Positions 7,568-15,408 of a stretch of 64,000 nucleotides of DNA are shown piece after piece. A model generated the notes under the pieces. The model was not told where the DNA came from. It ran no database searches and saw only the letters and a program-made list of their open reading frames with translations. The position numbers and the translations under genes were made by a program. Within the stretch, counting starts at the first letter, position 1; each line of letters begins with the position of its first letter. This DNA comes from CAWFXC01 sp963819735 (GTDB taxonomy: Bacteria > Actinomycetota > Acidimicrobiia > IMCC26256 > DASPTH01). Location of the stretch: contig CAWFXC010000005.1 of assembly GCA_963819735.1 (NCBI GenBank), forward strand, positions 868,001 to 932,000, written 5' to 3'.

Positions 7568-8341
7568 GTGAACGCCTCAGAGCTCTTCGACCTGAGCGGG
7601 AAGGTCGCTGTGATCACCGGTGGTGCCGGCAGCATCGGCACGGCCTATGGGCGCGCACTGGGCGAAGCCGGGGCCTCGGTGGTGCTGGCCGACGTCGCCG
7701 AGAGCGCCGCCACCAAGGCCGCGGACGCATTGAAGGCCGACGGCTTCGCCGCCGTCGGCGTGGCCGTCGACGTGAGCGATCTCGCGTCGGCACAGGCCAT
7801 GGCGCGCACCGCCGTCAACACGTTCGGCGGCATCGACATCCTCGTGAACAACGCCGCCATCATGAGGGACCTCCCGCAATACGGGCTCCGCAACATGCCC
7901 GTCGACGAGTGGGACCGCGTGATGAATGTCAACCTCCGGGGCCCACTGCTGTGCACGCAGGCGGTGCTGCCGTCGATGCTCGAGCGCGGCGGCGGCCGGA
8001 TCATCAACGGCCTCTCCGCGGGCGCGTTCGGCCCGGGCGGCATCTATGGCATCTCCAAGTACGCGTTGCACAGCCTGACGGCGAACCTCGCAACCGAGCT
8101 CGGACCCCAGGGCATCAACGTGAACGCGATCGCTCCCGGACTCGTCGCCGCCGAGAGCGGCTACGCCAGCCTGCCCAAGGACTCGCCGATCCGTACCGCG
8201 CTCGAAGCGGGGATCCCCGGCAAGAAGTCGGGGCCTCCCGAAGATCTCGTGGGCACGTTGCTCCTGCTCTGCTCGAGCGCCGGCGACTGGATCAACGGCC
8301 AGACGATCAGCGTCGACGGTGGCTGGGTCATGCGTCTCTGA
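7568..8341 (+). CDS. SDR-family oxidoreductase
   Basis: A classical SDR of 257 residues with TGGAGSIG (residues 18-25), the VNNAA strand, YGISK as the catalytic Tyr/Lys and the family C-terminus GQTISVDGGW. It oxidises or reduces a hydroxy/keto group using NAD(P). The GTG at 7568 is supported by a GGGAGAAGGG ribosome binding site. It is transcribed away from the CMD/molybdopterin pair, with which it may share substrate. The tRNA-Gly remnant lies 60 bp behind its stop. Confidence 0.92.
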   Translation: MNASELFDLSGKVAVITGGAGSIGTAYGRALGEAGASVVLADVAESAATKAADALKADGFAAVGVAVDVSDLASAQAMARTAVNTFGGIDILVNNAAIMRDLPQYGLRNMPVDEWDRVMNVNLRGPLLCTQAVLPSMLERGGGRIINGLSAGAFGPGGIYGISKYALHSLTANLATELGPQGINVNAIAPGLVAAESGYASLPKDSPIRTALEAGIPGKKSGPPEDLVGTLLLLCSSAGDWINGQTISVDGGWVMRL

Positions 8342-8402
8342 ACGGGCGTTGGTCGACGAGAGCGATCCTGCACGATCGTGATCCCTAGGGTTTGCAACCT
8401 CC

Positions 8403-8449
8403 CGACCTTGCCAAGGGGGTCGCGGGTTCGAATCCCGTCGTCCGCTCCA
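8403..8449 (+). pseudogene. tRNA-Gly(GCC) 3' half, copy 2
   Basis: The same 3' half as at 994: anticodon stem and loop with TTGCCAA at 8408-8414, T-arm GCGGG-TTCGAAT-CCCGT, acceptor CGTCCGC, T and CCA ending at 8449. The anticodon stem/variable region has lost about 3 bases, and there is no 5' half. Flanking similarity to copy 1 extends about 45 bp upstream (GATCGTGATCCC, TGCAAC) and about 60 bp downstream (ACTGCAGGTCAGGCCCC, CTGGTCATGC). Confidence 0.78.
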
Positions 8450-8465
8450 TAGAACTGCAGGTCAG

Positions 8466-8485
8466 GCCCCGTCTCCGGAGCGGGG
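8466..8485 (+). terminator. Hairpin terminator behind tRNA-Gly copy 2
   Basis: GCCCCGTC TCCG GAGCGGGG folds like the terminator at 1059-1080. The two copies differ by changes on both arms that keep pairing (CCCTC/GAGGG against CCGTC/GAGCGG), so the structure and not only the sequence is preserved. Confidence 0.6.
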
Positions 8486-8520
8486 ACGTCCTCGTGCGGC
8501 TGGTCATGCCGCTCTCGCGT

Positions 8521-8890
8521 TGCGTACCTGGAGGCGCCCTTGTCGGGCGCATCGGTGGCCGCGCTCGAGGCGACGAACCCGAGAGTCAGCGCGAAGGGGA
8601 GCACCGGCCATCGACGCGCCGGTGTCGTGGCCGTGCTGACTGCGGTCGACCTGAACCTCGTGCTCGTGGGCCCGATGGGTGCGACCCCCGTGTTGTCGAT
8701 GGGACCACCCGGGCCGAACAAGGTGTTGGCCGACGACGAAGTGCGCTACGTCGGCGATCCGTACGCGCTCGTCGTCGCCAAGACTCGGGCACTGGCGGAG
8801 GATGCGCTCGAGCTGATCGAGCTCGACGTCGAGCCGCTCCCCCCGGTCGTCGACTACACGACCGCGCTCGAGAGTTCGGAACGCGTGCAT
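8521..8890. repeat. Mosaic of three duplicated fragments from the upstream island
   Basis: 8521-8586 copies 3488-3553 (TetR 3' end, direct, three mismatches in 66 bp). 8587-8620 copies 3426-3458 in inverted orientation (same gene, a few mismatches). 8621-8890 copies 6304-6573 in inverted orientation without indels (molybdopterin subunit, 270 bp). The pieces abut with no filler. The open frames through this stretch are therefore not genes. About 160 bp after it (8891-9050) show nothing recognisable. Confidence 0.85.
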
Positions 8891-9050
8891 TCGGCGACCC
8901 ACAATCTTGGGACGATCCCAACGTGAAGAACCATCAACGTGCTCCAGCATGGAATCGAACCGCACAAGGGGATGGCGTGGTGATGCTCCCGACAGGAGCG
9001 TCAAGGCACACCATGGTCCGCGAGCGGGACCCCACCAGAACGGGCAAGCT

Positions 9051-9494
9051 GTGTCGGTGTCAGCAAGTCAGGCAAGCCGGGTCTTGGTGCTCCTCGCGGC
9101 TGTCATTGGCACCGGGTGTTCGTCTTCATGGGCAGCTACCCAAGTCGCACGGTCACCATCTTCGAACAAGACCCCGCAGTCTGCTTTCTGCGTCTTGTAT
9201 GAACGGGACGCAAACAACGGGCGGCTCCGGAACTGGGACCTGAACGGCAACGCGAAGACTCCGAGCTATGCCAGAACGCTCCGTGCCCTTACCCGTGCTG
9301 CCCCACCGAACCTGAAACCGGACGTGGCGCGCATCCTCTCCTATTACTCGGGGCACCGGTCGCATCTTTCTGCCGCCCAGGGACTGGCGGCTGTTCGATC
9401 CGGTCAGCGCGTGCTGGCGTATATCCACCACATCTGCGGAATCGACACTGATTCTTCGCCTCCTCCTGGAGACACGTCAACAACTGCGTCATAG
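9051..9494 (+). CDS. Putative secreted lipoprotein of unknown function
   Basis: A protein of about 147 residues when started at the GTG at 9051 (another GTG at 9057). The N-terminus has a hydrophobic stretch RVLVLLAAVIGTGC followed by SSS, which fits a lipoprotein signal with Cys as the lipidated residue. The mature part contains CVLYERDANNGRLRNW, a helical middle (AAQGLAAVRSGQRVLAYI) and a Ser/Thr/Pro-rich tail. No family is recognised. The reading frame is open upstream to 8907, but that part has no protein-like features. The ribosome binding site is weak, so the start is uncertain. Confidence 0.5.
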   Translation: MSVSASQASRVLVLLAAVIGTGCSSSWAATQVARSPSSNKTPQSAFCVLYERDANNGRLRNWDLNGNAKTPSYARTLRALTRAAPPNLKPDVARILSYYSGHRSHLSAAQGLAAVRSGQRVLAYIHHICGIDTDSSPPPGDTSTTAS

Positions 9495-9610
9495 CTGCCT
9501 GACGGATGCTGCCGTGGACGTTGAGCGTGCGCTCGTAGCGTCCTCGGGTCCTGGTCGGCTGGCTGGGTAATGGCAGCGCTTCGCTGCACTAGCCGACCGG
9601 ATCGCGTATC

Positions 9611-9636
9611 CAACTCCACCACGATCGCTTGCTTGG
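9611..9636 (+). repeat. 26-bp direct repeat, left copy flanking the VOC gene
   Basis: CAACTCCACCACGATCGCTT plus GCTTGG matches the segment at 10210-10235 at 23 of 26 positions. The two copies bracket the VOC gene at 9729-10148. The region 9495-9728 shows nothing else. Confidence 0.5.
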
Positions 9637-9728
9637 CCGTATTGAAGGTCCGACGAACGGCACCTTGCGCATCGGCCTGAGAGTCGTGCTGAAGTGGATG
9701 GACGCGGTTTCGATGGGAGCGAGTTCGA

Positions 9729-10148
9729 ATGCATCAACCGAGTGCGCAGGCCCAGTTGGCGGTGCGGGACGGCATCGCCGCGGTGGAGTTCTACAAGGCT
9801 GCGTTTGGGGCGGTGGAGGTGTTCCGCTTCGGTGGCACTGATGACGTTGAAGAGATCGTCGCGCAACTCGCGGTCGGGGATTCGTTGTTCTGGGTGGAGG
9901 ACGAGGCACCAGATTTCGGGAACTTCAGTCCTGAGTCGGTGGGCGGGGCAACAGTCCGAATGTTGTTGGTCGTGGACGATCCGGACGAGATGTTCGCAAG
10001 AGCGGTGGCTGCCGGTGCGACAGAGGTCAGTCTCGTGGGTGACGACTATGGCTGGCGGTTGGGTCGGATCGACGATCCGTTCGGTCACCGATGGGAGATC
10101 GGCAAACCGCTGAACGAATGGCCTCCTGCGGGGGATCGTCAGGACTAG
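9729..10148 (+). CDS. VOC-family (glyoxalase / bleomycin-resistance fold) protein, PhnB-like
   Basis: A 139-residue protein of the vicinal oxygen chelate fold. The first half carries LAVRDGIAAVEFYKAAFGAV and the second VDDPDEMFARAVAAGATEV then DDYGWRLGRIDDPFGHRWEI, the PhnB/YdcJ-like signature. These proteins bind metal or small molecules; no activity can be assigned. GGAGCGAG precedes the ATG at a good distance. The gene stands alone and is flanked by 26-bp direct repeats, which could point to acquisition as a cassette. Confidence 0.88.
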   Translation: MHQPSAQAQLAVRDGIAAVEFYKAAFGAVEVFRFGGTDDVEEIVAQLAVGDSLFWVEDEAPDFGNFSPESVGGATVRMLLVVDDPDEMFARAVAAGATEVSLVGDDYGWRLGRIDDPFGHRWEIGKPLNEWPPAGDRQD

Positions 10149-10209
10149 TGCGGTGTCGGGTGCTCGCAGGTGTGTTACTCGGCGGCCTTCGATATTTGCG
10201 ACGGTTCCC

Positions 10210-10235
10210 CAATTCCACCACGATCGCCTGCTCGG
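10210..10235 (+). repeat. 26-bp direct repeat, right copy flanking the VOC gene
   Basis: CAATTCCACCACGATCGCCT plus GCTCGG, the partner of 9611-9636 with three mismatches. The remainder of 10149-10377 shows no gene. Confidence 0.5.
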
Positions 10236-10377
10236 GTCGCATCCCCCGGTCCATTGATGGACAGGGACTTCGCGATCGTCAGCCCGCGAGAGCACACGCT
10301 CGGGTGGGCTGGCGGGACTGTACGAGAACGAACGGCCAGTCTTGGCGCACCTTTGGTTGGTGGGGCAGAATTGAGGC

Positions 10378-10896
10378 GTGGATGGTGACCTCACGACCGT
10401 CGTTGTTGGGTACGACGACATCCATACCGCGCTGACGGACTACGCGGACCTCAAACGCGTCGCCGCGCAGCGAGGTCAAGTGGACGACTAGGAGGCCGCA
10501 GTCATTCAGCTCGCGGATGACGGCTACAAGGTGGCGGCAACTACGGTCCGCGAGCGGGCGCGGGATACCTGGCTTGGTGCTGGGCTGGGCTTCGTCGCCG
10601 GTGCGCTGATCGCACCTACGTTGCCGATCGTGATCGTGGGTGCGGGTTTCGGTGTTGTGATCGGTCATGTGCTGGACCAGTTCGATGCGTTCAAGCACGC
10701 TGAGCTAAATGAAGTTCAGAGCCTCGTCAATGACAGCGCGGCGACGCTGATCGTGATCTGCGACGAGGCCAAAGGAACTGAGTTGCGCGACATTGCTCTG
10801 TCGCGGCACCGTCGCGTTGTCCTTTCGCTTCACAAGGCCGACATCGATGTGTTGAAGCGTGAACTTCACAAGGTGGACCCGCCATTGAATCTCTAG
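10378..10896 (+). pseudogene. DUF1269-type membrane-associated stress protein interrupted by an amber codon
   Basis: From the GTG at 10378 the frame reads DLTTVVVGYDDIHTALTDYA then LKRVAAQRGQVDD, a TAG at 10489-10491, and continues EAAVIQLADDGYKV to the stop at 10896. Family members have an aromatic residue at this point (DYEAAVI-like), so one base change from TAC/TAT explains the stop. The middle is a glycine-rich hydrophobic segment (LGAGLGFVAGALIAPTLPIV) and the end is LVNDSAATLIVICDEA. An intact protein of about 172 residues is expected. A restart at the GTG at 10531 would give a 121-residue product lacking the first domain. It could be a real null allele or a base-call error. Confidence 0.65.
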
Positions 10897-11048
10897 TTCT
10901 GACGTACCGAATCGTCGGGGGAGTCAATTGAGTTGAGACCTTTGGCCGTGGCTCACAAGGGGCGTTCTTGAGGGCTGGCCGGAGATGTATCGACTATTGC
11001 TGACTGGTTTGCGCCAGGTCGGCTGTCTGCGGTGATTGGAGAGCTCTA

Positions 11049-12650
11049 ATGTCAGGGGCGGCCGACGGGAGCTTTGCTCCGGAGAAAGGGACAGGGAATC
11101 CGCGGCTGTCGCTGCTGCTCGCGATGGCGATGTTCGTGCTCGTGGTCGATACGTCCTTGATGAACGTGTCGATTTCGGCGGTGGTGCATGACCTGCACAC
11201 GACGGCGAGTGGTGTGCAGTCGGCTATCGCGCTTGAGGCGTTGGTTTCCGCCGCGTTCATCTTGATCAACAGCAAGGTCGGCGACCTCATCGGCCGGAGG
11301 CGGGCGTACGTGCTGGGACTGCTTGCGTACGCGATTGGTGCTTTGGCAATGACGGTGGCGCAGAGCCTCACCGCGGTCGTGATCTTCTGGGCGATCATCG
11401 GCGGGCTCGGTGCGTCCCTGCTCTTGCCTGCGATGCAGTCGCTCATTCACGGCAACTTCGATGGTCTTGATCGGCAGAAGGCCTACGCGCTTGTCGGCGC
11501 TTCCGCGGCTATCGCCGCGGCGGTCGGGCCGCTGCTGGGTGGGTTCGTCACGACCTATCTGTCGTGGCGGGTCGGGTTTGCTCTCGAAGTTGTGATCATC
11601 GCCGTTGTGCTGTCTGGCATCAGGCTCGTCCGAGACGTGGAGTACACCGGGCCTCGCCAGATCGACGCGGTGGGTGCCGTGCTTTCGGTCATCGGCATGG
11701 GTGGCGTCGTCCTCGGCATCCTCGTCTGGCAAGAAGGCGGCGAGTGGGTTGGCCTGATCATCGCGTTCGGTGCCGTCGCACTAACCCTGCTTGCTCGATG
11801 GCTGGTCAAGCGCAAGCGTGCCGGGAAACTCACACTCCTCGACCCCGACTTGTTCCGACTCCCGCACTTCCGGATCGGGATCTCCCAGCAAGCGCTTCAA
11901 CAGATCACGCTCGGTGGAGCGATGATCGCCCTGCCCCTGTTCTTGCAAATGACCCTTGAGTACAACGCGATGCAGGCAGGTCTGTCGCTCGCCCCTCTGT
12001 CGCTCAGCATGTTCGGGGTTGCGCTGCTCGCCGGGAAGAGATCCGGGAAGCGACGCGCCGCTGACATCGTGCTCATCGGTTTCTTGCTGAGCGCGGTTGG
12101 GATCGCGTTGATCATTCCCATCATGCCCCGCACCGATTCCGGCTTGTCGCTGATCATCCCGCTCCTGATCACCGGGTCCGGGTTGGGCTTGTTGGTCTCC
12201 CAACTCAATAACTACACGTTGTCACCCATCGAGGAGGACCGCGTTAGCGAGGCTGCGGGGGTGAACTCAGCAGCTGGGTCGTTCGGACTGTCATTTGGCC
12301 TCGCGATGGCTGGCGGCATCCTCCTCGCAGTTCTTTCGTTCAGTTTCACGTACATGACCAACCACAGTGCCGTGATCCCACCCGCGCAACAGCAGCAGAT
12401 CTCAGCCACGCTTGAACACAACGCCGAGGTCATGACCAATACGCAACTCGACAAGCTTCTGGTGGAAGAACCGAAAGACGTGAAGGCAGAGATCCTTCGC
12501 ATCAACACTCACGCCAGAAACCGCTCACTGCAGGCAGCCCTCCTCGTCCCGGTACTCGCCAGCCTGCTCGGACTGGCCAACGGCTTCCGAATGCGACGAC
12601 TCCCCGACATCGAACCAAAGGCAAACCCGGAGGGACTCGACCTTGGCTGA
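11049..12650 (+). CDS. MFS transporter, DHA2 (14-TM drug exporter) family
   Basis: A 533-residue polytopic membrane protein. Early landmarks are FVLVVDTSLMNVSI in TM1 and the loop motif GDLIGRRRAYVLG between TM2 and TM3; the motif-C-like GPLLGGFVTTYLSW follows in TM5. About 14 hydrophobic segments are present, with an extended loop near residues 430-480 (HSAVIPPAQQQQISATLEHN) typical of DHA2 exporters. It would expel hydrophobic compounds using the proton gradient. GGAGAGCTC precedes the ATG. No regulator is adjacent. Confidence 0.92.
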   Translation: MSGAADGSFAPEKGTGNPRLSLLLAMAMFVLVVDTSLMNVSISAVVHDLHTTASGVQSAIALEALVSAAFILINSKVGDLIGRRRAYVLGLLAYAIGALAMTVAQSLTAVVIFWAIIGGLGASLLLPAMQSLIHGNFDGLDRQKAYALVGASAAIAAAVGPLLGGFVTTYLSWRVGFALEVVIIAVVLSGIRLVRDVEYTGPRQIDAVGAVLSVIGMGGVVLGILVWQEGGEWVGLIIAFGAVALTLLARWLVKRKRAGKLTLLDPDLFRLPHFRIGISQQALQQITLGGAMIALPLFLQMTLEYNAMQAGLSLAPLSLSMFGVALLAGKRSGKRRAADIVLIGFLLSAVGIALIIPIMPRTDSGLSLIIPLLITGSGLGLLVSQLNNYTLSPIEEDRVSEAAGVNSAAGSFGLSFGLAMAGGILLAVLSFSFTYMTNHSAVIPPAQQQQISATLEHNAEVMTNTQLDKLLVEEPKDVKAEILRINTHARNRSLQAALLVPVLASLLGLANGFRMRRLPDIEPKANPEGLDLG

Positions 12651-12859
12651 GCGCCAAGACCCCACGGGACGCGAGATCTGCGCTTCGGCTCGAAGGAACA
12701 ATTCGTAACGGCGGCGTGGACAAGCGGGACCGCACAGGATCGGGCGTCCACCGAGTTGTTCCGATGGGATGATCCGTTCGCACCGGGAGCGGACACTAGG
12801 GTCGCCCGCTACACGACCGCACGCGTTCTCCACCGGGACGCTCAAACCTAGGGGGTACG

Positions 12860-13258
12860 GTGCCTCTCGCGGACTTCGGTACCGGGCAGGTCTTCCTGTC
12901 GATGATGTACTTCTTTTTGTTCATCATCTGGATTTGGCTGCTGATCATCGTCTTCGGCGACATCTTCCGCAGCCACGACCTGGGCGGTTTCGCGAAGGCG
13001 CTCTGGGTCATCTTCGTGATCGTGCTGCCTTACCTCGGGATCTTCGTCTACCTGATCGCCCGAGGCCACAAGATGAGCGAGCACCTAGTCGAAGCAACCC
13101 AAGCCCAAGACGCGGCGCAGCGCGCCTACATTCAAAACGCGGTTGGCAGCACTCCGAGCACCGCTGATGAACTGGCCCGCCTAGCCGACCTGAACAGCCA
13201 AGGCGTGCTCACCGACGAGGAGTTCGCCGCGCAAAAGGCCAAGCTCCTCGCCTCTTGA
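12860..13258 (+). CDS. PLDc_N-type membrane protein with C-terminal SHOCT domain
   Basis: A 132-residue protein with two transmembrane helices (about residues 12-32, MMYFFLFIIWIWLLIIVF; and 45-68, ALWVIFVIVLPYLGIFVYLI) joined by a short GDIFRSHDLGG loop, the layout of the PLDc_N domain. The C-terminal 30 residues, DELARLADLNSQGVLTDEEF to the Lys-rich end, are a SHOCT motif found in many short membrane proteins, possibly for oligomerisation. It starts at a GTG behind AGGGGGTACG. The enzymatic phospholipase domain is absent, so it is probably structural or stress-related. Confidence 0.85.
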   Translation: MPLADFGTGQVFLSMMYFFLFIIWIWLLIIVFGDIFRSHDLGGFAKALWVIFVIVLPYLGIFVYLIARGHKMSEHLVEATQAQDAAQRAYIQNAVGSTPSTADELARLADLNSQGVLTDEEFAAQKAKLLAS

Positions 13259-13625
13259 GCGCAGTACCGTCTGCGGCCCTCTACGGCCGCGGGTCGGGTC
13301 GATCGTTTCCGACCGTCCGCCGCCTGCGTAAAGGTCCTGCCCGACCTGCTGGGCTGCACCGCTTATGGCGACGGATTTGTGCGTGCCGGTCTCGGCGCGC
13401 TGGACGGGTCGAACTTCGTGGCTGCGTTGTCGCTCAGAAGCCAAGTAAGAAGTGCCGCATGTACTCAATCGCGCTGCTTTGGGATGGCCACCAACCGGGA
13501 GACAGCGCATCGCCGACCCATGCCCACATGCGTATCTCTTCGACGTTGCGTTCCACGAGGCGTATCCGGCCGCGGCGGCAGCGACTACAACCTGCTCGTC
13601 GGTCACCGAAGTCGTACGCGTAGTT
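13259..13625. other. Gene-poor stretch
   Basis: About 370 bp between the SHOCT gene and the dodecin stop. Open frames exist on both strands, but none shows a ribosome binding site, composition or motif that supports a gene. Confidence 0.5.
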
Positions 13626-13841
13626 CTATGACCCGCCCTCGTACTTGAATGACACTTTCACCTTCGCTCGGTACGCGGTGACGCGGCCTTCGTCGAGTTG
13701 CATGTCCAACTCGACGATCTCCGCGACACGAAGATCTCGGAGGCTGCTTCCGGCGCGTTCCACCGCGGCGGCGGCGGCTCGCTCCCATGACTCCGTGCTC
13801 GTCCCGACAAGTTCGATGACCTTGTACACGCTTTCTGCCAC
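13626..13841 (-). CDS. Dodecin-family flavin-binding protein
   Basis: A 71-residue protein. SVYKVIELVGTSTESWERAA, the helix AAAAAVERAGSSLRDLRVAE and the strands VELDMQL and YRAKVKVSFKYE are the full dodecin pattern. Dodecins form hollow dodecamers that bind FMN/riboflavin (or CoA and FMN in actinobacteria), buffering free flavin, which fits a genome rich in flavin monooxygenases. The GTG at 13841 is chosen because AAAGGAG sits just upstream and the length then equals the family; an in-frame ATG at 13889 would add 16 unsupported residues. Confidence 0.93.
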   Translation of the reverse strand: MAESVYKVIELVGTSTESWERAAAAAVERAGSSLRDLRVAEIVELDMQLDEGRVTAYRAKVKVSFKYEGGS

Positions 13842-14054
13842 CGGGGCTCCTTTCGTTGCCTCTGGTATCGACTCTGCCCCTCGCGTCAAGTGCGAGGCGC
13901 TGGTTCCACGGATCGTGCAGGCGGCAGTGTCGGGAGGGCCGAGGAGGCGCAGGAAACTCTCGGCGAGGAACTCGCTGTGCGCCCGAGCTCAGACGCTGAA
14001 GTGTCGCGAGGCTTCGAGTGCGCTTCCTTATCTACGCGTCTATTGTCCCTGCGA

Positions 14055-14468
14055 ATGCAGCGGAAAGGACACGTTTGCGTCGCTTGCGTTCTAAGCGTCA
14101 TGACCTGGAGTGGAGCGATATTCGCGAGTCCAGCGGGAGCCGCGCCGAAGCCGCAGCCGTCCCTGATCTCGTTCGAGGTCAAGCCCGGCTTCGTGGGCTG
14201 TCACGACGGACAGAGCCCACAACGAGCAACCGTGTACTGGCACGTGACTCACGAAGTCTCCCGCGTGACGCTCGCTGGAATGGTTGACACCGCAGGGACT
14301 GCTCTCGAACCTGTCGTCGTGGTCTCGAAGCCGCATCTGGATGGCGTTAGAGGTTCCCGAACGGTCTATGTCCTCTGCAACGGAGCGACACAAGTACTTA
14401 CCTTGACCGCGATCGGCGACGGGGGAACGTCAACCGCAACAGCCTCGGTGCGCGAGAACCACGCATGA
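14055..14468 (+). CDS. Putative secreted protein
   Basis: A 137-residue protein starting at ATG 14055. The N-terminus MQRKGHVCVACVLSVMTWSG followed by AIFASPAGAAP is a signal peptide with a likely cleavage after AGA. The mature part resembles a small beta-sandwich domain (VYWHVTHEVSRVTL, LTLTAIGDGGTSTATASV) with two cysteines (CHDGQ and VLCNGA) that could form a disulfide. No family is recognised. It is divergently oriented to the dodecin gene. Confidence 0.6.
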   Translation: MQRKGHVCVACVLSVMTWSGAIFASPAGAAPKPQPSLISFEVKPGFVGCHDGQSPQRATVYWHVTHEVSRVTLAGMVDTAGTALEPVVVVSKPHLDGVRGSRTVYVLCNGATQVLTLTAIGDGGTSTATASVRENHA

Positions 14469-14651
14469 ACGCAACACAAGACGACGCCGTCGTTCGCTGA
14501 TCGAAATATCAAACTCGGCGGACGAAATGTCGTTATCTGTGCTTGTTGACGCGTGCGACTTCCTCGCGGAGTCACCTAGACGAGGGAACGCGGCGCAGCA
14601 TCGTCGCGCTTCGGCGCATGCCGCAGCAGCCCGGCCGCGGCGCACACGGTC

Positions 14652-15068
14652 TCACCCCGTAGCCGGACCGGTCGTCACGAGTTTCTCGCCGCTTCCTTCA
14701 GGGCGGTTACCGCGGAGAGCGGACGGCGGACGGCGCACGGCGCGTGTCAGTCGCCACCATCGCCGCCGCCGTCTCCTCCCACCGGAGTCGCCGCCGTCGT
14801 CACCGCTGTCACTGCTGGAGTTGCTGTTGTCCGAGTTGTTCGCGCCGCTGGTGGCGCTCTGTCTTGAGCCGCCGATCGCGAACGCCGAAGGACTGTGGCC
14901 CCGAGCGGTGGTCGTGGAGCGGTGACTTCCGGTCCACAGCCAGATCCCGGTGAGCAACGCCAATACGACCAGGACAAATCTGCGATCGTGTCGTTCGAAC
15001 CTGCGGGGCTTCGTGGTGGGAGCCGTGTCCGGTACCGACTTTCCAATGGGTACAGCCGCTTCGTCCAT
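14652..15068 (-). CDS. Putative single-pass membrane protein with Ser/Asp-rich tail
   Basis: Starting at the ATG at 15068, a basic N-terminus (KPRRFERHDRR) precedes one membrane helix (FVLVVLALLTGIWLW) and an outside low-complexity segment rich in Ser, Asn, Asp and Gly. The end of the frame turns into a run of Arg and Trp (GGRRRRRRWWRL), while the next frame reads GGDGGGDGGD and stops at 14747. A one-base slip in the GGC-rich repeat near 14765 may therefore have changed the tail. No family is recognised. Confidence 0.4.
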   Translation of the reverse strand: MDEAAVPIGKSVPDTAPTTKPRRFERHDRRFVLVVLALLTGIWLWTGSHRSTTTARGHSPSAFAIGGSRQSATSGANNSDNSNSSSDSGDDGGDSGGRRRRRRWWRLTRAVRRPPSALRGNRPEGSGEKLVTTGPATG

Positions 15069-15408
15069 GGCCGACTCCTTGCTCACCAGTCCTTGAGCCG
15101 CCAAGGAATCTTTGAAGGGACGGTAAGACGGGCCGGCATCGAGCGGTATCGCCGCAAAGTCACCTCCCTGACCGAACGCCGAGACTTGAGTGTGTCGTTG
15201 GTCACGAGACGGGTGTGCATAGTCCGACGATCGTCGTGAGCTGTCGATCCAACGAGGGAGAGGGAGTGGCTATTCCGGGGTGAGTACCTCGCTGCTCGCG
15301 TCCTCAGGAGGCGATCGACGACAGTTGATGTAGTGCGATGCGAACACTGCGGAACACCGACCGATCCGGCCACCGCGTTCGTCGTCGTCGACTGTGGCAA
15401 TCCGGTCG
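15069..15408. other. Gene-poor stretch
   Basis: About 340 bp between two minus-strand genes. I see no gene or clear structure here. Confidence 0.4.

Noticed and set aside
8540..8926. Plus-strand frame with similarity to the molybdopterin subunit
   Set aside because: It is the inverted 270-bp copy inside the mosaic, not a gene.
10489..10491. TAG as pyrrolysine codon
   Set aside because: Family members carry an aromatic residue there, and nothing in the window suggests pyrrolysine use; a point change is simpler.
13181..13606. 141-codon minus-strand frame starting MTDEQVVVAAAAAGYASW
   Set aside because: It overlaps the end of the SHOCT gene, and only the first residues look protein-like.
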